Below are positions 1 to 9,278 of a stretch of DNA of 64,000 bases, one piece after another. Below the pieces are notes generated by a model, which was not told the DNA's origin, ran no database searches, and saw only the letters and a list, made by a program, of their open reading frames with translations. Position 1 is the first letter of the stretch, and the number at the start of each line of letters is the position of its first letter. Source of the DNA: Tissierella sp. Yu-01 (lineage in GTDB: Bacteria > Bacillota > Clostridia > Tissierellales > Tissierellaceae); NCBI RefSeq assembly GCF_029537395.1, contig NZ_CP120677.1, positions 372,001 through 436,000 of the forward strand, written 5' to 3'. Both the position numbers and the translations under genes were made by a program.

Positions 1-1
1 G

Positions 2-646
2 GATGAGCCCTTTGGTGCCTTAGATCCTATGACAAGAGATAGTTTACAAGATGAATTAAAAGTTATACAGAAGAAGTTGAACAAGACAATAATTTTTGTA
101 ACCCATGATATGGATGAGGCGGTAAAAATGGCTGATAAGATTGTTTTTATGAATAAAGGCAAAGTTCTACAAGCCGCAACTCCAGAGGAAATGCTTAAGA
201 ATCCAGCAGAAGAAATAATTAGTAATTTCCTTGGGAAACTATCATATTCAAGAAGTGGTAGTGACTTAACATGTGAAGATGTTATGAAGAAGAAAGTATT
301 GACTTTACCAGAAACTAAAAAAACTCTTGAAAGTATTTCAATAATGAAACAGAAAGAACTTAATACTGCAGTAGTTATTGATGAGAATGATAAATACAAA
401 GGTGTAGTAACCATAGAGTATATAAGAGAACATGGTAAACCAGGTGAAGATATATCAAATATCGTTGATAGAGATTTTGGATCAGTACTAATAACAACTA
501 ATGCTAGAGATGCATTTGATAAGCTAATTGAAACCAAAGCTGATTTTTTAGTGGTTCTTAATAGAAATAAGACTGTAGCTGGTATAATAACCCGTTCTAG
601 TATTACTAAAGCCTTAGCAAGTGTAGTTTGGGGTGATGAACATTGA
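2..646 (+). CDS. opuCA: Glycine betaine/carnitine/choline ABC transporter ATP-binding protein with CBS pair (5' truncated by window edge)
   Basis: Only the C-terminal 214 residues are present; the frame is open at base 2. The visible part begins at the Walker B/D-loop (DEPFGALDP) and has the H-loop histidine (VTHDMDEA), so the Walker A and signature motifs lie upstream of the window. After the ATPase come two CBS repeats (about residues 90-140 and 150-205 of the visible part), the arrangement of OpuCA/OpuBA/ProV-like importers, where the CBS pair senses ionic strength. It would energise uptake of quaternary-amine osmolytes through the two permeases that follow. The next gene starts inside its stop codon region, so translation is coupled. 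Confidence 0.9.
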   Translation, partial: DEPFGALDPMTRDSLQDELKVIQKKLNKTIIFVTHDMDEAVKMADKIVFMNKGKVLQAATPEEMLKNPAEEIISNFLGKLSYSRSGSDLTCEDVMKKKVLTLPETKKTLESISIMKQKELNTAVVIDENDKYKGVVTIEYIREHGKPGEDISNIVDRDFGSVLITTNARDAFDKLIETKADFLVVLNRNKTVAGIITRSSITKALASVVWGDEH

Positions 647-1284
647 TTATAATGGAGTTTTTAGAGAAATATGGTGATAAATTATTAACCGCCATATTCG
701 TGCATTTACAATATGTTTTTGTATCCGTAGGCATCGGTTTTATTGTAGCTTTAATATTAGGAATATTACTATCTAGGGCTCCTAAAATTTCCAGTGTTGT
801 AATACCTATTATTGGAATATTCCAGACTATACCGGGATTGGTATTTATTGGCGTCCTCTTTATATATTTAGGCATGGTGCCTATTACAGTTATAATAGCT
901 CTATCCATATATGCATTATTTCCAATTCTGAAAAATACTTATACTGGAATAGTAGGCGTAGATGCAAGTCTAAAAGAAGCTGCTAGAGGGTGTGGTATGA
1001 CCAATATGCAAATCTTATTTAAAGTGGAACTTCCCCTTGCTATGAGTTCGATATTTAGTGGACTTAGAATGTCTACAATTTATACAGTTAGTTGGGCTGT
1101 ATTAGCAGCAATGATAGGTCTAGGAGGATTAGGTGAATTTGTCTATAGAGGAATAGAAACAAATAACCAGACATTAATCCTTGGGGGGGCATTACCATCT
1201 GCTATATTAGCTATGTTATTAGGATATTTAATTGATTTAATTCAAAAGAAAGTTACCCCTAGGGGTTTAAGAAGGGGTGAGTAA
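643..1284 (+). CDS. Quaternary-amine ABC transporter permease (OpuCB-like)
   Basis: A hydrophobic membrane protein of 213 residues with the BPD_transp_1 EAA loop ([21 protein letters not shown]), the site where the permease contacts the ATPase. Start is taken as TTG at 643, overlapping the preceding stop and about 7 bases after a GGGGTG ribosome site; ATG at 652 is a possible alternative but sits farther away. It is one of two tandem permeases, as in opuC/opuB operons, where the two make a heterodimeric channel for glycine betaine, carnitine or choline. Confidence 0.9.
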   Translation: MIIMEFLEKYGDKLLTAIFVHLQYVFVSVGIGFIVALILGILLSRAPKISSVVIPIIGIFQTIPGLVFIGVLFIYLGMVPITVIIALSIYALFPILKNTYTGIVGVDASLKEAARGCGMTNMQILFKVELPLAMSSIFSGLRMSTIYTVSWAVLAAMIGLGGLGEFVYRGIETNNQTLILGGALPSAILAMLLGYLIDLIQKKVTPRGLRRGE

Positions 1285-1286
1285 TA

Positions 1287-1874
1287 ATGGATATATCAAG
1301 AGTATTTCAGCATCTATATTTAGTTGCAATGGCAAGTTTGTTTACTACTATTTTTGGCCTGATTTTAGGCATAGTTGTATATGTGTTTAAACCCGCTAGA
1401 AAGCCCATATTATGGATTGTCGACCTGATGCAGACAATTCCAGTCTTAGCTTTACTTGGTACTATAATGTTAGCATTTGGTGCTACAAGTACTACAGTAA
1501 TCATAGGTCTAGTACTTTATTCCCTATTACCAATTGTAAGAAATACATTTGTAGGATTAGAAGATATTGATCCTGGCATAAAGGAAGCAGCAAGAGGTAT
1601 GGGAATGACGAAGATACAAAGGCTCATAAAGGTTGAATTACCATTAGCATTTCCAATGATATTTACAGGTATAAGAATTGCTGTTGTAACATCTATTGGT
1701 ACAGCAGTATTTGGTGCTGTTGTAGGTGGGGGTGGACTTGGTTCTACTATAAATAGAGCGATCTTAATTCAAGATATGAGTACATTGATGCAGTCTACTA
1801 TAACTCTAATGGCTATGGCATTCATATTTGATTCCGTCATGGGAGTTATTGAGAAAAAATTAAAAACAAGATAA
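1287..1874 (+). CDS. Quaternary-amine ABC transporter permease (OpuCD-like)
   Basis: The second permease, 195 residues, starts 2 bases after the first one stops, behind an AGGGGTGAG ribosome site. It carries its own EAA loop (KEAARGMGMTKIQRLIKVELP) and is clearly a paralogue of the upstream permease. Expected to be inserted in the cytoplasmic membrane and to pair with the upstream gene product. In Bacillus opuC the binding-protein gene lies between the two permease genes; here the permeases are adjacent and the binding protein comes last. Confidence 0.9.
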   Translation: MDISRVFQHLYLVAMASLFTTIFGLILGIVVYVFKPARKPILWIVDLMQTIPVLALLGTIMLAFGATSTTVIIGLVLYSLLPIVRNTFVGLEDIDPGIKEAARGMGMTKIQRLIKVELPLAFPMIFTGIRIAVVTSIGTAVFGAVVGGGGLGSTINRAILIQDMSTLMQSTITLMAMAFIFDSVMGVIEKKLKTR

Positions 1875-1887
1875 AGGGAGAGGTTAG

Positions 1888-2814
1888 ATGTTTAAAAAAG
1901 GTAAGAAGATTTCAGTGTTATTAATAATAATGGTATTAGCAGTATCATTAACCGCATGTAGTGGTGGTAGTGATGAAAAGAATGAAATAGTATTACTTGA
2001 GGGACAGTTTTCAGAGATTACAATTCTAATGAATATGGCAGGCATATTAATTGAAGAAAATACAGATTTAGATGTAGTGTATCATGATTCAATGAATACA
2101 GTTGCTGCAGCTAATGCAAATAAAGCTGGAGAAGTAGACTTGTATGTAAGTTATGATGGGACAATGCTAACGACTATATTAGGGTCTGATCCAAGTGAAT
2201 TGCCAGAGGGTGAGGATTTATATGAATGGACTAAAGCAAAAGCATCAGAAGAGATTGGATTGACTTTAACTGAAAAATTCGGTTTCCAAAACACATATGC
2301 AATAGCAGTTCAAGAAGATTTTGCCACAGAAAATAATTTAGTTACTACTAGTGACCTAGTGTCATATGCTCCTAAATTAGTATTTGGTGCAGAGCATGAA
2401 TTCTTTGATGAAGAAGGAACTATGCGTTTCGGTCCATTTAATGAAACTTACGGAATGGAATGGGGAGATAGTAAATCTATTGATATGGGATTAAAGTTCT
2501 CTGCAATGGATAATAACAATATAGATGTTACTATGGTATATTCTACAGATGGATTAATAAAAAAATCTAACTTAACAATATTAGAAGATGATTTAAAATT
2601 CTTCCCACAATATTATGCAGCATTCCAAGTTAGAGATACTCTATTTGAAGAATTTGCAGAAACAGCACCAAATTTAGAGGAAATACTAAATAGTTTAGCT
2701 GGCCTTATCGATGATAAAACTATGATGGAGATGAACTATGCAGTTGATGCAGAGGGTAAGACTCCACATGAAGTTGCAAAAGCATTCTTAGTTGAGAATA
2801 ATTTATCTGAATAA
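1888..2814 (+). CDS. Quaternary-amine ABC transporter substrate-binding lipoprotein (OpuCC-like)
   Basis: 308 residues with a lipoprotein signal peptide: positively charged start, hydrophobic core and lipobox LTAC with the acylated cysteine at residue 24. The mature part matches the OpuAC family (type F substrate-binding fold) that captures betaine/choline-type compounds outside the membrane. A GGGAGAGG ribosome site precedes the ATG, 13 bases after the permease gene. It is the last gene of the operon; an AT-rich gap and a hairpin follow. The exact substrate cannot be read from the sequence. Confidence 0.88.
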   Translation: MFKKGKKISVLLIIMVLAVSLTACSGGSDEKNEIVLLEGQFSEITILMNMAGILIEENTDLDVVYHDSMNTVAAANANKAGEVDLYVSYDGTMLTTILGSDPSELPEGEDLYEWTKAKASEEIGLTLTEKFGFQNTYAIAVQEDFATENNLVTTSDLVSYAPKLVFGAEHEFFDEEGTMRFGPFNETYGMEWGDSKSIDMGLKFSAMDNNNIDVTMVYSTDGLIKKSNLTILEDDLKFFPQYYAAFQVRDTLFEEFAETAPNLEEILNSLAGLIDDKTMMEMNYAVDAEGKTPHEVAKAFLVENNLSE

Positions 2815-3020
2815 TAAAATTATTTGATTATTTTGTTTAGACTGAAAGGTATGGGGTAACAACAATATAACAGAAATGTTAAAAAAATAACTAATTTATT
2901 AAAGTCGTTATAAATTGTATAACTAATAAAAATAGTGCAATACTATTTTATAAGTTGTAAATTTAATTTAGATAGCTAGTGAAAATTGTTAATAACAAAT
3001 TTCTTCAAACTCCATAGTGG

Positions 3021-3064
3021 CAAAGAAAATAGGTGAGGATTCTGTTCCTTGCCTTTTTTCTTTG
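3021..3064 (+). terminator. Terminator-like 18-bp hairpin after the OpuC operon
   Basis: The arms 3021-3038 and 3047-3064 pair over 18 positions with two G-U wobbles and one mismatch, around an 8-base loop; the right arm is itself T-rich. The rest of the 314-base gap (2815-3128) is AT-rich with no coding signal that I can see. A TATAAT box at 3093-3098 probably belongs to the next gene. Confidence 0.55.
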
Positions 3065-3128
3065 TATATATATTTAGAATTTTATTTTAGGGTATAATAC
3101 GAAATAATATATCAAAGGAGTGAAAAGT

Positions 3129-3548
3129 ATGGGTATAGAAGTATATATAAACTTCAATGGCAACTGTCGAGAGGCTATAGAGTATTATGCTGAGGTATTT
3201 AAAACTGAAAGACCTCAAATAATGACATTTGCTGATGGACATAAAGAAGAGGGTACTTGGGAGATCCCAAAGGAAGCTGAAAACAGAGTAATGCATACAG
3301 AGTTAATTATAAGCGGTTCAAGAGTGATGTTTTCAGATACTTTTCCTGGTATGGATTTTAAACCTGGCAATAACATAATTCTGACATATATGACTACAAA
3401 TCCTGAAGAAATAAAACGTATATATAGCGAAATGAAAAAGGATGGAAAGGTAGGTATGGAACTACAAGAAACCTTTTGGAGTAAATTATACGGCTCTATA
3501 ATTGATAAGTTTGGTATAGAGTGGCAATTTAGTCTCGAAAATGAATAA
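3129..3548 (+). CDS. VOC-family (PhnB-like glyoxalase/dioxygenase fold) protein
   Basis: 139 residues, starting at ATG 3129, 8 bases after AAAGGAG. The opening (EVYINFNGNCREAIEYYAEVF) and later segments (SDTFPGMDF, FWSKLYGSIIDKFGIEWQF) are typical of the PhnB/3-demethylubiquinone-methyltransferase-like branch of the vicinal oxygen chelate superfamily. Members of this branch are small cytosolic dimers, usually of unknown substrate, with some linked to metal-dependent detoxification. It stands alone between two hairpins, so it is probably monocistronic. Function beyond the fold is not assignable. Confidence 0.8.
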   Translation: MGIEVYINFNGNCREAIEYYAEVFKTERPQIMTFADGHKEEGTWEIPKEAENRVMHTELIISGSRVMFSDTFPGMDFKPGNNIILTYMTTNPEEIKRIYSEMKKDGKVGMELQETFWSKLYGSIIDKFGIEWQFSLENE

Positions 3549-3577
3549 ATCAAGCCCATCGAATGATGGGCTTGATT
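3548..3577. terminator. Bidirectional terminator between VOC gene and truA
   Basis: A perfect 13-bp stem (3548-3560 with 3565-3577) and a GAAT loop lie between two convergent genes, overlapping both stop codons. The stem is GC-rich in its middle; the T-tracts on either side are weak, so termination strength is uncertain. Confidence 0.7.
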
Positions 3578-4313
3578 AATAATATACTTCTTCCAAAAAA
3601 AGTCCATTAGGTGGAACTGTAAAACCTGCATTTTCTCTTATTTTACTATTAAAGACTTCGTCAATACAACTTACATTTTTCTGTCCTGTACCAATTTCTA
3701 ATAAGGTACCCATAATTATTCTAACCATATTATATAGAAACCCATCGCCTATAAAGATGATTTTTAACATATTACCATCGTTTTTTATAGACATATCTTC
3801 AATAGTCCTAATTGTGGATTTCTTACTCTTTTTAACAGATGAAAAGCCTATAAAGTCATGTGTTCCTACTAGGTTTTTTATAGCTTCCTTCATTAGAACA
3901 ATATCAAGTGATTCTGGATAGTGTAAACTGTATTTTCTCTCAAAAGCATTAGGAATCCAATGATTCCAAACATAATATATATACTTTTTGCCCTTAGCAT
4001 TATATCTACTGTGAAACCTTTCTGGGGCTTCTTCTACTTGTTTTATAACAATGTCTTGAGGTAGATAATTATTTATATATTTATGTATCTCATTTAAAGA
4101 TAAGTCTGAATCAATTTTAAAATTGGCTACCTGTCCTCTTGCATGTGCACCTGCATCAGTTCTTCCCGACCCAATTATTTCTGTTGGTGTCCCTACCATT
4201 TCCGTGATTACATTTTCAATTTTGCCTTGGATTGTTTTATCTGAATCGCCCAATCTTTGCCATCCATTGTATCTGCTTCCATCGTATTCTATTAATATCT
4301 TTATATTTCTCAT
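3576..4313 (-). CDS. truA: tRNA pseudouridine(38-40) synthase TruA
   Basis: 245 residues. The enzyme isomerises uridines 38-40 in the anticodon arm of tRNAs. The catalytic aspartate lies in the conserved GRTDAGAHA motif (Asp53 from the chosen start), and the YDGSRYNGWQ opening, FHSRYNAKGKKYIYYVW and GDGFLYNMVRIIMG segments are all characteristic. ATG at 4313 is preceded by AAGGAG with 8-base spacing; a GTG nine bases upstream overlaps that ribosome site and is unlikely. Outside the usual ribosomal-protein/ecfA-ecfT cluster seen for truA in many Firmicutes. Confidence 0.95.
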   Translation of the reverse strand: MRNIKILIEYDGSRYNGWQRLGDSDKTIQGKIENVITEMVGTPTEIIGSGRTDAGAHARGQVANFKIDSDLSLNEIHKYINNYLPQDIVIKQVEEAPERFHSRYNAKGKKYIYYVWNHWIPNAFERKYSLHYPESLDIVLMKEAIKNLVGTHDFIGFSSVKKSKKSTIRTIEDMSIKNDGNMLKIIFIGDGFLYNMVRIIMGTLLEIGTGQKNVSCIDEVFNSKIRENAGFTVPPNGLFLEEVYY

Positions 4314-4460
4314 TCCAACCACTCCTTATAAATATCTTACCAATATTTTGTTGAATTACAACAAATTAAATATAATCTTTAATTTTTGATAAATTATTTA
4401 AGATAGTCAATATTATTATGATACAATAAATAAATTAGGATATTTACTAAGGAGGCAAAC

Positions 4461-4937
4461 ATGACATTACAAAAAAATGTATCTTTTTCAAATGCCATTA
4501 CAACAATGATAATGCATCCAATGCATGCAAACGCTCAAGGAAGTGTACATGGTGGGGAACTAATGAAGATTATGGACAATGTAGCTGGTATAGTCGGATT
4601 TAAACATAGCGGAGGTAAAGGGAATGTAGTTACCGCAAGAGTAGATGAACTGGTATTTATAAAACCTGTAAAAGTAGGAGATATTATTACATGTGTAGGT
4701 CAGTTGACTTACGTTGGAAACTCTTCAATGCAGATTATGGTTAAGATATACGTAAGGGACTTAACTAATTATTCAGAACCTGAAATCGCATTATCATCAT
4801 TTTTTACTATGGTACATTTAAAAGATGGGATACCTGCTTCTGTTCCCCAAATTAGTCCTGTTACTAAAGAAGAAGAGGAACTATATATACTTGGAGAAAG
4901 AAAATACTTAGAAAATAAGAACAAGTTTAGCAAATAA
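4461..4937 (+). CDS. Acyl-CoA thioesterase, hotdog fold (YciA/YkhA/BACH type)
   Basis: 158 residues with the diagnostic hotdog segment HPMHANAQGSVHGGELMKIMD, which holds the helix and catalytic Asn/Asp region of the cytosolic acyl-CoA hydrolase family. It would hydrolyse acyl-CoA thioesters to free acid plus CoA; chain-length preference cannot be told. A near-consensus ribosome site (AAGGAGG) precedes ATG 4461, and an extended -10 element (TGATACAAT, 4419-4427) lies upstream. Divergent from truA and followed by a strong terminator, so a single-gene unit. Confidence 0.88.
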   Translation: MTLQKNVSFSNAITTMIMHPMHANAQGSVHGGELMKIMDNVAGIVGFKHSGGKGNVVTARVDELVFIKPVKVGDIITCVGQLTYVGNSSMQIMVKIYVRDLTNYSEPEIALSSFFTMVHLKDGIPASVPQISPVTKEEEELYILGERKYLENKNKFSK

Positions 4938-4950
4938 GTAATTTAAAAAT

Positions 4951-4997
4951 AAAAATCTCAATCTTATAATGTAAAGGGTGAGATTTTTTATTTTTTT
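4951..4997 (+). terminator. Rho-independent terminator after acyl-CoA thioesterase
   Basis: A 10-bp core stem (AAAAATCTCA with TGAGATTTTT) extended by weaker pairs, followed by a T-rich run to 4997. Confidence 0.8.
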
Positions 4998-5064
4998 AGA
5001 TTAAACAAGTATTATTGGGTAAATAGAATCAAATAATATTTATATTAAATATTTGTAAAATATA

Positions 5065-5093
5065 TTGACATGGAAGTAAATATGACATACTAT
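5065..5093 (+). promoter_or_regulatory. SigmaA-type promoter of the PPDK regulator
   Basis: TTGACA at 5065-5070, a 17-base spacer and TACTAT at 5088-5093 (TATAAA overlaps 3 bases on). About 40 bases upstream of the start codon of the following gene. Confidence 0.65.
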
Positions 5094-5134
5094 AAAATTA
5101 TTGTGTTATACGAGATGTGAAGGGAGATGGTATT

Positions 5135-5968
5135 ATGCTATCAATTGCCGAATCAGTTACTATTTACATAATTTCAGATTCTCTTGGAGAAACAGGCGAG
5201 CATGTTGTAAAAGCAGCGATTTCTCAGTTTGATTTTGATAAATACGAGATAAAAAAGATACCTTATATAGCTGATATTAATTCTTTAATAGATACATTAG
5301 ATAATATATGTGAAGAAGATAATTGTGTTATATTTTATACTTTAGTAGATAAAGAATTATTGCAGTATGTAAAAGAATTTGTTGTTGACAAAGATTATGT
5401 TGCAGTTGATTTGCTAAGTCCTATAATCGATACCATCAAAGATTTAACAGGATTAGAACCAATTAGGGAACCAGGAACGATTCGAAAATTGGATGTTGAT
5501 TATTTTAAAAGAGTAGAATCCATAGAATTTGCGGTTAAATATGATGATGGAAAAGATCCAAAGGGTCTTTTGGATGCAGACTTAGTGATACTAGGAGTAT
5601 CAAGAACATCTAAAACTCCATTATCTATGTATCTAGCAAATAAAAAGATAAAAGTGGCAAATGTACCACTTGTACCTGAAACTAATCCACCAGAAGAATT
5701 ATACGATGTTCCAGCTAGAAAAATTATTGGATTAACAAATTCACCTTTTAAACTTAATGAAATAAGGGAAGAGAGATTAAAAGCATTAGGACTTCCGAGA
5801 GGATCAAATTATGCTAGTATGGAGAGGATATTATTAGAAATTGAGTATGCAGAAAAAATTATGAAGAAAATTGGTTGTCCAGTAATTGATGTTTCTAACA
5901 AAGCAGTAGAAGAGACTGCTGAAATTATAATATCTTATATGAAAAAGAATAGACTAAAATTATCTTAG
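5135..5968 (+). CDS. Pyruvate phosphate dikinase regulatory protein (kinase/phosphorylase, DUF299)
   Basis: 277 residues. This bifunctional enzyme inactivates PPDK by ADP-dependent phosphorylation of a threonine next to the catalytic histidine and reactivates it by Pi-dependent dephosphorylation. Family marks are the opening YIISDSLGETGEHV, the P-loop-like LGVSRTSKTPLSMYLA, and the late KLNEIREERL and NYASMERILLEIEYAEKI segments. ATG 5135 is 8 bases after AAGGGAG. Its target, ppdK, begins 233 bases downstream, which strongly supports the assignment. The gap between them holds a folded repetitive element. Confidence 0.93.
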   Translation: MLSIAESVTIYIISDSLGETGEHVVKAAISQFDFDKYEIKKIPYIADINSLIDTLDNICEEDNCVIFYTLVDKELLQYVKEFVVDKDYVAVDLLSPIIDTIKDLTGLEPIREPGTIRKLDVDYFKRVESIEFAVKYDDGKDPKGLLDADLVILGVSRTSKTPLSMYLANKKIKVANVPLVPETNPPEELYDVPARKIIGLTNSPFKLNEIREERLKALGLPRGSNYASMERILLEIEYAEKIMKKIGCPVIDVSNKAVEETAEIIISYMKKNRLKLS

Positions 5969-5974
5969 AATTAT

Positions 5975-6155
5975 AACGAGATGAATGATATCCCCCGCTT
6001 CTATAAGCGGTAGGGTACCTATTTTAATAAACAGGTGGTGTGTTAAAACGATGCAAGCATCGTTGCGGCTGTGTGAGGAAATTGATACCAATTTCTGCTG
6101 ATGCCTAAATCATTCACCTCGTTGCAGTGGTGTGATGAAATTGCTATGCAATTTC
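5975..6155. repeat. Folded intergenic element: 15-bp terminal inverted repeat with internal hairpins, plus a second repeat unit
   Basis: The arms 5975-5989 and 6109-6123 (AACGAGATGAATGAT and its complement) match at 14 of 15 positions and enclose three hairpins: CCGCTT-CTAT-AAGCGG (5995-6010, extended by CCC/GGG), AACGATGC-AA-GCATCGTT (6047-6064) and GAAATTG-ATAC-CAATTTC (6078-6095). A degenerate direct copy of 6061-6109 follows at 6120-6169, with its own hairpin GAAATTGC-TAT-GCAATTTC (6137-6155). It is non-coding. It could be a MITE or IS200/IS605-type remnant, or a structured leader RNA for ppdK. Confidence 0.75.
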
Positions 6156-6201
6156 TTCCGATACTTAAACTTTGGATTTAATACTATTAGGGGGCATATT
6201 G

Positions 6202-8847
6202 ATGAGTAAATATATTTATAGTTTTCATGAAGGAACTAAAGACATGAAATCCTTACTAGGTGGCAAGGGTGCCAATTTAGCTGAAATGACTAATATTGGT
6301 TTACCAGTACCTCCAGGATTTACTATAACAACGAAGGCTTGTACTAAATTTTATGCTGAAGAGAAAACTCTATGGCCAGAACTAAAGGAAGAGATTAAGG
6401 TTCATCTAAAAGAAGTTGAAGAAAGCTTAGGAAAGAAGTTCTCAGATGTAGAAAATCCGCTACTATTTTCTGTAAGATCTGGTGCGGTATTTTCAATGCC
6501 TGGTATGATGGATACAATTCTTAACTTAGGGCTTAATGATACAGCAGTAATAGGATTAGCCAATTCTACAGGAAATGAAAGATTTGCATATGACAGCTAT
6601 AGAAGATTTATCCAGATGTTTTCGGATGTAGCTATGGAAATTCCAAAGGTAAGATTTGAATCTTTGCTTGAGGATATGAAGGAAAATAAAGGTGTAACTA
6701 ATGATACAGAATTAAGTTCTGATGATTTAAAGGAACTTGTAGAATTATTTAAAGAAGTATATAAGGAAGAAATGAATGAAGATTTTCCACAAGATCCAAT
6801 GAGACAATTAGAACTTGCTATTGAGGCAGTCTTTGCATCTTGGAATAATCCTAGGGCTATAATCTATAGAAAGCTTAATGATATACCACATGACTTAGGT
6901 ACAGCTGTTAATGTTCAATCCATGGTATTCGGAAATATGGGGGATACCTCTGGAACAGGAGTAGCATTTACAAGGAATCCTGCCAATGGCGAAAATAAAT
7001 TGTTCGGGGAATTCTTAATTAATGCTCAAGGTGAAGATGTTGTAGCAGGAATTAGAACTCCAAATCATATTGATAAGTTAAAAGATATAATGCCTGAGGT
7101 ATATAATGAATTTATAGACGCAACTAAAATACTTGAAGAGCATTATAAGGATATGCAGGATATTGAATTTACTATAGAAAATAAAAAACTATTCTTCTTA
7201 CAAACAAGGAATGGTAAAAGGACTGCTCAAGCAGCAATTAACGTCGCAGTAGATTTAGTTGAAGAAGGACTTATAACTAAAGAGGAAGCTATACTTAGAA
7301 TAGAGCCAAATCAATTAAATCAACTTCTACATCCTAACTTTGATGAGAAGAGCCTAAAGAATGCAGAGGCAATCGCAAAGGGATTACCAGCTTCACCAGG
7401 AGCTGCTTCAGGCAAGGTGTATTTTAATGCCGAAGATGTAGTTAAAGCCAAAAATAGAGGCGAAAGATGCATATTGGTAAGGCAAGAAACTTCCCCTGAG
7501 GATATCGAAGGTATGATATCAGCAGAAGGTATATTAACAGCTAGAGGCGGTATGACTTCACATGCAGCAGTAGTTGCTAGAGGAATGGGTAAATGTTGTG
7601 TAGCTGGATGTAATGATATAAGAGTAGATGAAGAAAATAAGATTATTAAGACTAAGACAATGACTTTAAAAGAAGGAGAATTCATCTCTATAGATGGAAG
7701 CACAGGTATTGTATACCTTGGAGAAATTGAAAAAGTACTTCCTGAATTATCAGGTAATTTTGGTAAGTTCATGGAGTGGGTAGACGAGTTCAGAAAACTC
7801 AAAATAAGAACTAACGCTGATACACCAAAGGATGCAGCTCAGGCTGTAGTATTTGGTGCGGAAGGGATAGGTCTATGTAGAACTGAGCATATGTTCTTCG
7901 ATGATGAAAGAATTCCAGCCGTAAGAAGAATGATAGTATCAAGTTCACTTGAAGAGAGAAAAGAAGCTCTTGACCAGCTGTTGCCTATGCAAAGAAAAGA
8001 TTTTTATGAAATTTATAAAGCAATGGGTGAAAGGTCTGTAACAATAAGATTATTAGATCCACCTCTACATGAATTCCTACCAACGAAGGATGAGGAGATA
8101 AAAGACTTATCCGATTCAATGAATATTGATTTTGATGAGTTGAAGGACAGAATAGAAAATATTGCAGAAGTTAATCCAATGCTTGGACATAGAGGCTGTA
8201 GACTTGCAGTGACATACCCTGAAATCTATAGAATGCAAGCAAGAGCTATAATAGAAGCTGCTCTTGATGTAAAGAATGAAGGTTTTGAAAACATAAAACC
8301 AGAGATAATGATACCTCTAGTAGGACATAAAAAAGAGTTAAAATACGTTAAGGATGAAATAGTAGAAGAAATCAGTCAGGTATTCGAAGAACGTGAAGAA
8401 AGTGTAGAGTATTTAATTGGTACAATGATAGAAGTTCCAAGAGCTTGTGTTACAGCTGATGAAATAGCTGAAGAAGCTGAATTCTTTAGCTTTGGTACTA
8501 ATGACTTAACACAAATGGGATTCGGATTCTCTAGAGATGACGCTGGAAAATTCTTAAGTGATTATGAAGATAAGAATATATTTACAAAGAGTCCATTCGA
8601 AGCTATTGACAGAGATGGTGTAGGTAAATTAATGAAAATAGCCATTGAACTAGGAACTAAAACAAGACCTGACATTCACCTTGGAATATGTGGTGAACAT
8701 GGTGGAGATCCAAGTTCAGTAGAATTTTGCCATGTCTTGGGCTTAGACTATGTATCTTGTTCACCTTATAGAGTTCCAATAGCAAGATTAGCAGCAGCGC
8801 AGGCGGCCATTAGAGAAAGAACGAATTATAATCAAAACGATAAATAG
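6202..8847 (+). CDS. ppdK: Pyruvate, phosphate dikinase
   Basis: 881 residues, close to the 874-880 usual for bacterial PPDK. It interconverts pyruvate + ATP + Pi and PEP + AMP + PPi, working in glycolysis or gluconeogenesis. Visible: N-terminal nucleotide-binding domain (LLGGKGANLAEM), swivelling phosphohistidine domain GGMTSHAAVVARG with catalytic His454 and regulatory Thr452, and C-terminal PEP domain with the catalytic cysteine in GICGEHGGDP (Cys830). Start ATG 6202 follows AGGGGGC; the frame stays open upstream but without a ribosome site. Control by the adjacent regulator is expected. A very strong terminator follows. Confidence 0.97.
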   Translation: MSKYIYSFHEGTKDMKSLLGGKGANLAEMTNIGLPVPPGFTITTKACTKFYAEEKTLWPELKEEIKVHLKEVEESLGKKFSDVENPLLFSVRSGAVFSMPGMMDTILNLGLNDTAVIGLANSTGNERFAYDSYRRFIQMFSDVAMEIPKVRFESLLEDMKENKGVTNDTELSSDDLKELVELFKEVYKEEMNEDFPQDPMRQLELAIEAVFASWNNPRAIIYRKLNDIPHDLGTAVNVQSMVFGNMGDTSGTGVAFTRNPANGENKLFGEFLINAQGEDVVAGIRTPNHIDKLKDIMPEVYNEFIDATKILEEHYKDMQDIEFTIENKKLFFLQTRNGKRTAQAAINVAVDLVEEGLITKEEAILRIEPNQLNQLLHPNFDEKSLKNAEAIAKGLPASPGAASGKVYFNAEDVVKAKNRGERCILVRQETSPEDIEGMISAEGILTARGGMTSHAAVVARGMGKCCVAGCNDIRVDEENKIIKTKTMTLKEGEFISIDGSTGIVYLGEIEKVLPELSGNFGKFMEWVDEFRKLKIRTNADTPKDAAQAVVFGAEGIGLCRTEHMFFDDERIPAVRRMIVSSSLEERKEALDQLLPMQRKDFYEIYKAMGERSVTIRLLDPPLHEFLPTKDEEIKDLSDSMNIDFDELKDRIENIAEVNPMLGHRGCRLAVTYPEIYRMQARAIIEAALDVKNEGFENIKPEIMIPLVGHKKELKYVKDEIVEEISQVFEEREESVEYLIGTMIEVPRACVTADEIAEEAEFFSFGTNDLTQMGFGFSRDDAGKFLSDYEDKNIFTKSPFEAIDRDGVGKLMKIAIELGTKTRPDIHLGICGEHGGDPSSVEFCHVLGLDYVSCSPYRVPIARLAAAQAAIRERTNYNQNDK

Positions 8848-8897
8848 TAAGCTCAGAGGTTTTATGTAACAAGAGCTTGAAAGATTTATATTAGAAT

Positions 8898-8950
8898 AAA
8901 ATAAGGTGTTATTTCTTAGTTTTTAAGAAATAACACCTTATTTTATTAAA
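8898..8950 (+). terminator. Strong terminator after ppdK
   Basis: A perfect 21-bp stem (8898-8918 with 8924-8944) around a 5-base loop, running into a T-rich stretch. Confidence 0.9.
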
Positions 8951-9278
8951 TAAACAATGAAAAATGACGATAAAGAACTAATTTACGCGAAATAAGGTTA
9001 TGAAACAAGTGAACATATATTGGATACAGAGACAATATCCTAAACTTAGCAACTGATTTCTGCTTATTTTACACTCGGTGAATTTTTAGTAAGCAATTCT
9101 TTGACATATATTTGGAAACTACCTGATTTGTTGTTTGAAGATCGAGTAGAATCCTTCCCAAAAAGATTTCATCTGAACACAGATATCTGAATGAATTTGC
9201 TGGAAGAATATCAAGATTATTAAGGAATATCTGTATAAAATTCATTCTATAAAATTTTGTTTTAAAGGAGTTGGATTA
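8951..9278. other. Gap with no recognisable gene
   Basis: About 330 AT-rich bases. Short open stretches exist on the + strand, for example around 9040-9175, but all are broken by stops and none resembles a family I know. It could be the remains of a small gene. The last bases hold the ribosome site (AAAGGAG, about 9264-9270) of the following small gene. Confidence 0.4.

Noticed and set aside
7320-7802. Minus-strand open frame of 160 codons inside ppdK
   Set aside because: It is the antisense shadow of a well-supported gene, without a family match. The same holds for other antisense frames, e.g. within mgsA, nrdD and the DUF1893-PPDK regions.
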